Origin: Pseudomonas putida
Lineage (GTDB): Bacteria > Pseudomonadota > Gammaproteobacteria > Pseudomonadales > Pseudomonadaceae
DNA length: 64,000 bases
NCBI RefSeq assembly: GCF_026625125.1
Contig: NZ_CP113097.1
Coordinates: forward strand, 744,001 to 808,000
Direction of reading: 5' to 3'
Made by a program: the position numbers and the translations under genes. The notes below the pieces were generated by a model. The model saw nothing but the letters and a program-made list of their open reading frames with translations. It had not been told where the DNA came from and searched no databases. Below are positions 8,246 to 16,500 of this stretch, piece after piece (the first letter of the stretch is position 1; every line of letters begins with the position of its first letter).

Positions 8246-10338
8246 TGTTGCCGGCGCTGCGTGCGGACCTGCAGCTCTCGCCTGCGGCACCGGCGTTTGA
8301 CGGTGCCCCGCAATGGACCTTGGCCGACCCATTGCGCGGCCGTTATTTCAAGCTAGGCGCGGCCGCGGTGCGCTTGCTTCGCCACTGGCCGCTGGGTGAG
8401 CCGCAACGGGTGCTGGCAGCTGCCAATGCCGAGCCGGGCCTGCCTCTGGAGGCCCAGGAGGTGGAGGACCTATTGGCGTTTCTCGGCCACCACGACCTGC
8501 TCAGCGCCAACGACCCCAAGCAGCGCCAGAGTTATGCCGTGAAGGCCGCCGCCAGCCAACAGGGCCTGTGGCAGAAAGCGTTGCACCAGTACCTGTTCTT
8601 CCGCATCCCACTGTGGCGCCCGGATGCCTTTCTCAACCGTACCTGGCCGCTGCTCGAACGCCATGGTGGCTGGCTGCTGCGCTTTGGCCTGCCGGCGCTG
8701 CTGGTGCTTGGCCTGTTCCTGGTGATTCGCGACTGGTCGCGCTTCATCGCCACGTTCCCGCACCTGTTCAGCCTCGGCGGCATGCTCGCCTTTGGCCTGG
8801 CCCTGGCGTTGGCCAAGCTTTGCCACGAGTTCGGCCATGCCTACATGGCCAAGCGCGCCGGCTGCCGTGTGCAGAGCATGGGGCTGGCGTTCATGGTGCT
8901 GCTGCCGATGTTCTACACCGATGTCAGCGATGCCTGGCGCGTCAGCGACCGGCGCTCACGGCTGCTGATCGATGCAGGTGGGGTGTTCGCTGAACTGGTG
9001 CTGGCGGTGTTGGCGCTGCTGGCCTGGTCGCTGCTGCCCGATGGGCCGCTGCGCACCGCCGCGTTCATGCTGGCCAGTGCCACGTGGATCACCACCTTGC
9101 TGGTCAACCTGAACCCGTTCATGCGCTTTGACGGGTACTTTCTGGTCAGTGACCTGTTAGGCGTGGAAAACCTGCAGCAACGCGCCTTCGCCCTGTGCCG
9201 GTGGCGCTTGCGCGAGGCGTTGTTCGGCTATGGCGAGACGATGCCGGAGCCGTGGCCACCGCGGATGCGCAAGCGCCTGCTGATATGGGGCTATGGCGCC
9301 TGGATCTGGCGTGCGCTGTTGTTCTTTGGTATCGCCCTGGCGGTGTATCACCTGTTCTTCAAGGTGCTGGGTATCTTCCTGATGCTGGTGGAACTGGTGT
9401 GGTTCATCGGCTTGCCGGTATTCAAAGAGCTGCAGCAGTGGTGGCTGCGCCGTGACCAGGCCCAGCCGCGCAAGACGCTGGCGCTGGGCCTGGGGTTGAT
9501 GCTGCTGTTGGTGCTGCTGGCCGTGCCCTGGCGCGGTGCCGTGGAGGTGCCGGCGATGCTTGAGGCATCGCGGGTGAGCGCCTTGCATGCGCCGGTGGCG
9601 GCGCGGGTGAAGCAGTTGCAGGTGCACGATGGCCAGACGGTCGCCCAGGGGCAGTTGCTGCTGGAGCTGGAATCGCCTGACCTGGATTCGCGCCTGAAGA
9701 TCGTGCGCCGCGAAATAGACATTCTGCAGTTGCTGTTGCGCCGTCAGTCCGGGCGCAGCGCCACCGCCAGTGATGCCGGGGTGCTCGAGCAGCAACTGGC
9801 CGAGGCAGTGGCCGAGTACCGGGGCCTGGCTGCCCAGCGTGAACGCTTGCAGTTGCGCGCGCCGGCGGCGGGCGTGTGGCGCGACATGCCCAGGGACTTG
9901 CAGGCGGGGCAGTGGGTCAATACCGGCCAGCCCCTGGGGCGGGTGGTCGAACCGGGGGTGCGCCTGCGTGGTTACCTGGGCGAGGCCGATTTGTGGCGCG
10001 TGGCCGCTGGCAGTGAAGGGCGCTTCATTGCCGACGACCCGGCGCGGGCGGCCTTGCCCGTGCGCGTGGAGCAGGTAGACGCTACCGGCGTTGCCGCGCT
10101 GGAACTGCAGGCGCTGGCGTCTGACCGGCATGGCCCGGTGGCCGTGCGCCGCGATGGCCAACAACGTGCCCAGCCGCTGCAGGCGCAATACGGCGTGCGC
10201 CTGAGCCCGCGGGTGGACGTGGCTGATGTGGCCCAGCCGTTGCGTGGGGTGGTGGTGCTCGAAGGCGCCCGCGAGTCGCTGCTGGGTGCGGCCTGGCGCA
10301 GATTGGCGGCCTTGGGCGTGCGCGAAAGTGGTTTCTAG
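8245..10338 (+). CDS. M50/site-2-protease-like membrane protein fused to a HlyD-like domain
   Basis: A 697-aa polytopic inner-membrane protein. Residues about 20-110 resemble a PqqD-like winged-helix domain (DPLRGRYFKLGAAAVRLLRHW). The M50 core has zinc motif HEFGH at 194-198 and NPFMRFDGY at 290-298, with Asp296 as the expected third ligand. More membrane helices follow up to about residue 430. From about 440 on it is a periplasmic lipoyl/HlyD domain (APVAARVKQLQVHDGQTVAQGQ) with a coiled coil. Catalytic residues are intact, so it may be a working metalloprotease. It occupies the place in the operon where a type I system would have its ABC transporter. Confidence 0.85.
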   Translation: MLPALRADLQLSPAAPAFDGAPQWTLADPLRGRYFKLGAAAVRLLRHWPLGEPQRVLAAANAEPGLPLEAQEVEDLLAFLGHHDLLSANDPKQRQSYAVKAAASQQGLWQKALHQYLFFRIPLWRPDAFLNRTWPLLERHGGWLLRFGLPALLVLGLFLVIRDWSRFIATFPHLFSLGGMLAFGLALALAKLCHEFGHAYMAKRAGCRVQSMGLAFMVLLPMFYTDVSDAWRVSDRRSRLLIDAGGVFAELVLAVLALLAWSLLPDGPLRTAAFMLASATWITTLLVNLNPFMRFDGYFLVSDLLGVENLQQRAFALCRWRLREALFGYGETMPEPWPPRMRKRLLIWGYGAWIWRALLFFGIALAVYHLFFKVLGIFLMLVELVWFIGLPVFKELQQWWLRRDQAQPRKTLALGLGLMLLLVLLAVPWRGAVEVPAMLEASRVSALHAPVAARVKQLQVHDGQTVAQGQLLLELESPDLDSRLKIVRREIDILQLLLRRQSGRSATASDAGVLEQQLAEAVAEYRGLAAQRERLQLRAPAAGVWRDMPRDLQAGQWVNTGQPLGRVVEPGVRLRGYLGEADLWRVAAGSEGRFIADDPARAALPVRVEQVDATGVAALELQALASDRHGPVAVRRDGQQRAQPLQAQYGVRLSPRVDVADVAQPLRGVVVLEGARESLLGAAWRRLAALGVRESGF

Positions 10339-10363
10339 GGCGAATTCACCGCAAGGAGCAGTC

Positions 10364-11164
10364 ATGAGCGAAATCTCGCTGCCGCTATGTTCCCGGCTGC
10401 CGCTTGCCATCGACCTGCCGGCCTTGCTGCAGGCGCTGGCACGGGTGCACGCAGGGGCCTGGCAGGCGCATTTCAACCGTGGTTATCACGAGGGCGACTG
10501 GAGCGGTGTGGCGCTGGTCAGTGCCGAGGATGCCCCTGTGCCGCTCGCACCCGGCCGCGGCGCGCCGGTGAAGCTGGCCTGGTGGCACCAGGAGACGGCG
10601 TGGCAGGCCGCGCTGGCGCCATTTCGCGCGACACTGCAGGCCGCACGCCTGCTGCGCCTGGGTGAGGGCGCGCGGATTCACGAGCACCGCGACCCAGACT
10701 TGGGGCGCCCTGGCGGCTGCCTGCGCCTGCATGTGCCACTGCTGAGCCCACCTGGCGTTGAGTTTATCGTCGACGGCCTGCAGGTCCCCATGCAGGCGGG
10801 CGAGTGCTGGTTCGTCGACCTGTCACGTGCACATCGGGTGCACAACCCCGGCCCCGGTGAGCGTATCCACCTGGTGCTCGACTGTTTGCCCGACGACTGG
10901 CTGCTCGGGTTGATCGACCAAGGGCGGGCGCTGACCCCGGCGTTGAGCCCGGGGCGGGCAGCGCAGGCATTCGAGCGCTTCCGTGAGCACGTGGCGCATG
11001 ACCCTGCGCTGGCAGCCAAGCTGCAGGTATTGGACGACCCACGGGCCTTCGTGGCAGCGGCCATTGCCCTCGGCGCAACCTTGGGCCTGGTGTTTTCCGA
11101 AGCCGAGGTGCTCAGTGCCATGCGCCAAGGCAAGCAAGCATGGAGCGATCAATGGCGAATCTGA
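10364..11164 (+). CDS. Aspartyl/asparaginyl beta-hydroxylase-like 2-oxoglutarate dioxygenase
   Basis: A 266-aa cytosolic protein. The ligands of the family's Fe(II)/2-oxoglutarate site can be seen: HEHRDPD (HxD), LRLHVPL with its Arg for 2-oxoglutarate, and AHRVHNPGPGERIHLVLD with the distal His and Arg. ATG 10364 follows aaggag at a normal distance; the upstream in-frame extension is only the M50 gene read out of frame. It lies 25 bp behind the M50 gene and overlaps the sulfotransferase gene. The likely role is hydroxylation of Asp/Asn (or another side chain) in a protein or peptide, plausibly the giant protein at 13549, whose repeats are rich in Asn and Asp. Confidence 0.85.
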   Translation: MSEISLPLCSRLPLAIDLPALLQALARVHAGAWQAHFNRGYHEGDWSGVALVSAEDAPVPLAPGRGAPVKLAWWHQETAWQAALAPFRATLQAARLLRLGEGARIHEHRDPDLGRPGGCLRLHVPLLSPPGVEFIVDGLQVPMQAGECWFVDLSRAHRVHNPGPGERIHLVLDCLPDDWLLGLIDQGRALTPALSPGRAAQAFERFREHVAHDPALAAKLQVLDDPRAFVAAAIALGATLGLVFSEAEVLSAMRQGKQAWSDQWRI

Positions 11165-12135
11165 ATTCATCGGGCAGTTTTCACGGCTGGATGCCCATTC
11201 GCCTGTGGCGTGAGCAGGGTGAGTGGCGCCTGGACTGGTGCTGGTTTGGCCAGCAGGCCCTGACCAGGCCGTTTTTCCGAGACGACGTCGATCAGGCGTT
11301 GCGCCTGCCGTTCAACCAGGCCCTGCGCCGTAACACTAGCTTGCAGGCACTGCTGGACTGGCAGGAGAGCAGCCCAGGCCTGGCGCCTTCGGTGCTGGTG
11401 TTCCATGCCTCGCGCTGTGGCTCCACCCTGATCGCACAACTGATGGCCAGCCAGGCGCACAACATCGTGCTCAGTGAGCCGCCACCGTTGGACAACCTGC
11501 TCAGGGCACCGCTGCAGGACCCAGACGCCAGGCACTGGCAGGCCGAAGGCGTGCGCGCACTGCTTTCAGCCTACGGCCAGCGGCGCCTAGGCGAGGAGCG
11601 CCGGTTGGTGATCAAGCTCGATGCCTGGAACGTGTTCGAGGCGCCCTTGCTGGCCAAACTTTACCCCGACGTGCCGCGGATCTTCCTCTATCGCGACCCG
11701 CTGGAGATCGTTGTCTCGCAGTTGCGCCAGGCCGGCATGCACCGGGTGCCGGGCCTGCTTGGCGCGTCGGCGCTGGACACCTTGCTGGGCAGCGGCGAGG
11801 GCATGGACACGGTGCAATACACCTGCCGGGTAGTGGGCGAGATCCTCAAGGCCGGCCTGCAGCTATGCCGGGAGCATGGCGGCATTGCCGTCAACTACAG
11901 TGAACTGCCTGAGGCCATCTGGGGGCGCCTGGCCCCAGTGTTCGGCGTGATGCCGGGCGATGTGCCGTCGTTGCGTGAAGTGGCCGCGTTCGACGCCAAG
12001 CAACCGGGCATGAACTTCAGTGCTGACAGCCAGCGCAAGCGAGCGCAAGCCAGCGAGCACGTGCTGGAAGGTGTGCGTCAATGGGCGTTGGAACCCTATA
12101 AATGCTTGGAATTCATACGCTTGCATAACGCCTGA
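11152..12135 (+). CDS. Sulfotransferase family protein
   Basis: A 327-aa protein with both PAPS-binding signatures: the 5'-phosphosulfate loop in VFHASRCGSTLIAQLM (about residue 85) and the 3'-phosphate motif in RIFLYRDPLEIVVSQLRQAG (about residue 180). It would transfer sulfate from PAPS to a hydroxyl or amine. ATG 11152 has ggag 6 bp upstream; ATG 11140 is the alternative, adding four residues. The start lies inside the hydroxylase gene, so the two are coupled. The APS kinase gene at the far end of the cluster would supply PAPS. Hydroxylation followed by sulfation of the same target is an attractive but untested idea. Confidence 0.85.
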   Translation: MANLNSSGSFHGWMPIRLWREQGEWRLDWCWFGQQALTRPFFRDDVDQALRLPFNQALRRNTSLQALLDWQESSPGLAPSVLVFHASRCGSTLIAQLMASQAHNIVLSEPPPLDNLLRAPLQDPDARHWQAEGVRALLSAYGQRRLGEERRLVIKLDAWNVFEAPLLAKLYPDVPRIFLYRDPLEIVVSQLRQAGMHRVPGLLGASALDTLLGSGEGMDTVQYTCRVVGEILKAGLQLCREHGGIAVNYSELPEAIWGRLAPVFGVMPGDVPSLREVAAFDAKQPGMNFSADSQRKRAQASEHVLEGVRQWALEPYKCLEFIRLHNA

Positions 12136-12181
12136 AAACTGGCGTCAAAAGGCTTGGAACAGCTGTTTGAGAAAACTGTGT

Positions 12182-12209
12182 AAATCGCCCTGTTCGGTAG
12201 TGGCGATTT
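12182..12209. other. Hairpin in the sulfotransferase-GNAT gap
   Basis: Perfect 8-bp inverted repeat aaatcgcc/ggcgattt with a 12-nt loop, in the 171-bp space between the two genes. There is no T run, so it is at best a weak or factor-dependent terminator; the promoter of the second half of the cluster could also lie in this space. Confidence 0.35.
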
Positions 12210-12306
12210 GCCCCGACAATCGACTACGCTCAACGCCATCGTGTAGGACATTTCACTTGGATGTGCCCCCCACCAAGGGGTAACTACAGCAGGGAAGCGT
12301 GACTCG

Positions 12307-12777
12307 ATGTCGACATCTGAAGTGCTTCTGCGCCCCGTGGTGGACGCTGACCAAGTGTTTCTGCGTGCCTTGTACGCTACCACCCGGGCCACCGAAATGG
12401 CCGCGCTGGCGTGGGGCCAGGCAACGATCGAGCATTTTCTCGACCAGCAGTGGCGTGCCCAGCACCTTCATTACCAGGCGCAGTACCCCGACGCCTGCTT
12501 TCTGATCATCGAAACCGCCCACGAACGTATCGGCCGTGCGTCCCTGCACTGGGCCGACAGCCACCTGCAGATCATCGATATGGCCCTGTTGCCCGCCTGG
12601 CAGGGCCAGGGTATCGGCACACGTCTGCTGCGCCAGTGGCTGGCACAGGCTGACCGCCAGGGCCAGAGCGCCGGTTTGCACGTCATTGCCCACAGCCCGG
12701 CCGTGCGCCTGTACCAGCGCAGTGGCTTCGAAGTGGTCGACGACAATGGCCTGTACCTGAAGATGCATCGTTCCTGA
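12307..12777 (+). CDS. GNAT-family N-acetyltransferase
   Basis: A 156-aa single-domain GNAT. Motif A, which binds acetyl-CoA, is clear in MALLPAWQGQGIGTRLLRQW (about residues 94-113), and the C-terminal SPAVRLYQRSGFEVVDD is the usual motif B region. It transfers an acetyl group to an amine. It sits directly upstream of the tail-collar gene; in my recollection this pairing recurs in other bacteria carrying such collar genes. Whether it modifies the collar protein, the giant protein or something unrelated cannot be told. Confidence 0.88.
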   Translation: MSTSEVLLRPVVDADQVFLRALYATTRATEMAALAWGQATIEHFLDQQWRAQHLHYQAQYPDACFLIIETAHERIGRASLHWADSHLQIIDMALLPAWQGQGIGTRLLRQWLAQADRQGQSAGLHVIAHSPAVRLYQRSGFEVVDDNGLYLKMHRS

Positions 12778-12832
12778 ACCCCTTTAACGGGCCGCCCGGT
12801 CCGCCTTGCAGATAGTCATAGGAGAGCAGCAA

Positions 12833-13420
12833 ATGGATCCGTTTCTCGGTGAGATCAAGATGTTCGCAGGCAATTTCGCGCCACGCGGCTGGGCATTCTG
12901 CCAAGGCCAGTTGATGAGCATTGCCCAGAACACCGCGTTATTCTCATTGCTTGGCACCACGTATGGCGGTGATGGCCGCACCACCTTCGCCCTGCCCGAC
13001 CTGCGCGGCCGCGGGCCAATCGGTTTCGGCACCGGGCCAGGCCTGGGCAATGTGGAGCAGGGTGAAGCTGCCGGTGCCAACGAGGTCACGCTGTTGCAGC
13101 CGAACATGCCGATGCAGCAGGCGGTGATCCCGGCGCAGACCGTTTCGGTGGCCATACCGGCGGTGGAAGGCGATGCCAACGCTTCGGCACCTTCGTCTGG
13201 CAACGTGCTGGCCAAGTCTTTTGACAGTTCGGGTGCAGGGACGGCGGCGGATATCTATTCCAGTGACACGCCCAACACCAGCCTCAAGCCGTTCAACGTC
13301 ACGGTGCCTCAAACCACCGTCAACCTCGGTGGTGGCTCGCTGCCGGTGTCTGTGCAGAACCCCTTCCTGGGCATGAACTTCATCATCGCCCTGGAAGGCA
13401 TCTTCCCGAGCCGTAACTGA
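12833..13420 (+). CDS. Phage tail collar domain protein (microcystin-dependent-protein family)
   Basis: A 195-aa protein. The collar fold signature is at the N-terminus: FLGEIKMFAGNFAPRGWAFC, GQLMSIAQNTALFSLLGTTYGG and DGRTTFALPDLRGRGPIG. ATG 12833 has ggagag just upstream; the ATG-less extension to 12806 is not needed. Despite the name, no phage genes surround it. Free-standing genes of this family occur in bacterial chromosomes near sulfotransferase/exporter genes, where the product may be an exported or surface component. No signal peptide is present. It is separated from the giant gene by 128 bp holding a GC-rich hairpin. Confidence 0.88.
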   Translation: MDPFLGEIKMFAGNFAPRGWAFCQGQLMSIAQNTALFSLLGTTYGGDGRTTFALPDLRGRGPIGFGTGPGLGNVEQGEAAGANEVTLLQPNMPMQQAVIPAQTVSVAIPAVEGDANASAPSSGNVLAKSFDSSGAGTAADIYSSDTPNTSLKPFNVTVPQTTVNLGGGSLPVSVQNPFLGMNFIIALEGIFPSRN

Positions 13421-13434
13421 GTCAAGGCCGTGCA

Positions 13435-13470
13435 GTGCACTGCGGGGGCATCTCGGCGCCCCGCGGTGCA
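13435..13470. other. GC-rich hairpin before the giant gene
   Basis: Imperfect inverted repeat (tgcactgcgggg ... ccccgcggtgca) in the 128-bp gap between the collar gene and the giant gene. It lacks a T run. It could stabilise the upstream mRNA end or lower read-through into the 10-kb gene; no firm function can be assigned. Confidence 0.35.
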
Positions 13471-13548
13471 ACAGGATTTTCAACAAGGATGCGCCATTGC
13501 CTGGCGCAGTGACAGGATCAACCAGCCCAAGGGCTGAATGAGGTCGGC

Positions 13549-16500
13549 ATGGCATTCTGGAAGCGAAACAAGAAGAACCAAAACCCCAGCGTTTCCATGA
13601 GCCGGCCGAGCCTGATTCAGGCCTTGGAACCCCGCATGATGTTCGATGCTTCGGTGGCCGTGGTCGCCGACCAGGGCGCCCAGGCCGCAGAGGCAGCCAC
13701 TGCCACGGCCACCAGCAAGGACACCGCCACCGCCAGCGATACGGCCAGCACCCAGGACAGCGCCAGCCATGAAAGCGCGCAGCAGGCCGCACCCGCTACG
13801 GCGCCGGCTACCCTGGCCGCCGAGCGCCACGAAGTGGTGTTCGTCGACTCCGCCGTCAGTGACTACCAGAAGCTCATCGCCGGCCTGCCCGCCGGGGTCG
13901 AGGTGGTGTTGCTGGAGAACGGCAAGGACGGGTTCAAGCAGATCGCTGATTACCTCGACGGCCGTACCGATGTCACGTCCATCGACATCATCAGCCACGG
14001 CGACAGCGGCTATGTGTACCTGGCCGGCAACGCCATCTGGGCCAACCAGCTGGCCAGCCATCAGGCCGACCTGGCGCGCATCGGTGCCAGCCTGGCCGAG
14101 GGCGGCGACATCCGCTTTTTCGCCTGCAACACCGGCCAGGGCAGTGATGGCCAGCTGTTCGTCGATGAAGTGGCAAGGCTGAGCGGCGCCGATGTCGGCG
14201 CGTCTGCCGACTCGACCGGCAACCGCGCCGGCGAGGACTGGGAACTGGAAACCGTCTCCGGCGTGGTCGCTACGGGCGTTGGTGTGCAACGTGGTGACCT
14301 GACGGCGTTCAATACGTCGCTGGCGACCATCACGGTAACCGACACCAATGCCTCGTCCGTTCAGGCCAACGGCTTGGTCTCGCTGGCCGAAGCGATCCAG
14401 GCCGCCAACACCGACGCCTCGGTGGACGGCTCTGCCGCTGGCAGTGGCAGCGACATCATCGTGTTTCATCAATCGCTGAGTGGCCAGACCATCCGCTGGT
14501 CCACCGCTTCGGCGTTGCTGGTCACCAGCAACATCACCATCAACGGTGATGTGGATGGCGACGGCCGAGGCGACATCATCCTCAGTGGCGACGTCAACAA
14601 CAACGGCGTGCGTGATGCGACCGAGGCGTCGGGGCTGCAGAGCAACAGCGGCGGCGTGCTGACGGTGCGCAACCTTGATTTTCGTGAGTTCTCGGGCAAC
14701 CTCGTCGGTGGCGCGATCCGTGCCAACAGTGGTTCGATCACCATTGAAGATTCGAACTTCCAGAACAACGCCGGTGCAGTGATCAACTCGGCGACCACTG
14801 TCGGCTCCGCGGTAGTGGTGCGCAACACAACCATTCATGACAACAGCGGCAGTATTGTCGGGGCCACCGCGATGTCATCGCTGGTGCGCTTGGGTGGCGC
14901 CAACAACCATGTGTTGGAAAACGTGGCGATCTACAACAACACCGGCACCTACGCTGCGACCGGCACCGTCGCCGGGGGGGCAGTGATCGTCCTGAACAAC
15001 GCGGGTGGCTCGGTCAACATCGTCAACAGCACCATTGCCAATAACGTATTTCTCAATACCAGTACCGGAAGCATCACCTCCGCGGGCCTTGGCTGGGTCA
15101 ATGGCCAGGGCGGCACTATCACGGTGCAGAACTCCATCCTCACCGGCAACACCGTCAACGGTGCTGCGGCCGATGCCGTCACCGGCAGCGGCTACACCAG
15201 CATCACCAACCTGATCGGCACCACGGTCAACTTCGTCAATGCTGCCGGGGGGGATTACCGCCTGGCCTCCACGGCCAGCAATGCCATCGACCAGGGCACC
15301 AGCAGCGGTGCGCCGGCCACCGACCTGCGCGGTTTCGAGCGGCCTCGCGGGGGCGCTGTGGATATCGGTGCCTACGAGGTGCTGTACTCGGCACCACCGG
15401 TGGTTGACCTGGACACCAATACTGGCGGCAACGACAGCACGGTGAACTTCACCGGCACCGCGGTGGCGATCGTGCCGAACATCTCCCTCACCCAGACTGA
15501 CGGCGACACCCAGGTGAGCGGGGCCTCCCTGTCGCTGAGCGGTGTGGCCGATGGCGCCAACGAAACCTTGTCGCTCAGCGCAGCGCAGATCGCCACGGCT
15601 GCCGGGTTCGGCATCACTGTCAGCGGCTCGGGCAGCGCCGTGCTGACCCTGAGCGGTGTCGCCACCCTGGCCCAGTACCGGGCAGTGCTGGCATCGGTGG
15701 CCTATGGCAACGCGGCGGCGGCCTATACCACGGGCACCCGCACCGTGACCGTCAGCGTCAACGATGACATGGGCAGTACCACGCGTACCGCTTCGGTGGC
15801 CGTGCTGCCGCAGAACAGCGCCCCGGTAATCGGTAACCTCAATGGCGACAGCGCGGTATTCACCCAAGGCAACGGCGCGATACTGCTCGACGCGGGTAGC
15901 AATGCCACGGTCAGCGACAGCGACTCGGCTGATTTTGGTGGTGGCAACCTTACCGCTTCGATCAGCGCCAACGGCGTAGCCGGCGAAGACACCCTGGGTA
16001 TCCGCAGCGTGGGTAACGGCGCCGGGCAGATCAGCCTCAGTGGCAATACCGTGAGTTACGGCGGCGTGGCCATCGGCACCGTGGCCGGCGGCACAGGCGG
16101 CGCCAGCCTGGTGGTGACCTTCAACGCCAATGCCACCGCCGCGGCGGTACAGGCGCTGGTGCGCAGTATCACGTATGACAACGGCAATGCCGGCAATGGC
16201 ATCGGCCAGGCCAACCGAGCGGTTTCGCTAACCGTCAGCGACGGCGATGGCGCTACCTCCGGTACCGCCACGGTGCAGGTAACTGTCCGCGAGACAGTGC
16301 CGCCCACCGCTTCCATCAGCCTCAGTGACACCGCACTGAAAGTCGGCGACACAGCGACCGTGACCTTCACCTTCAGCGAAGCCGTGACGGGTTTCAGCAA
16401 TGCTGACCTCACGGTGGTGGGCGGTACGCTGTCGGCAGTGAGCAGCAGTGATGGTGGCCTCACCTGGACGGCTACCTTCACCCCAAGCACCAACATCACG

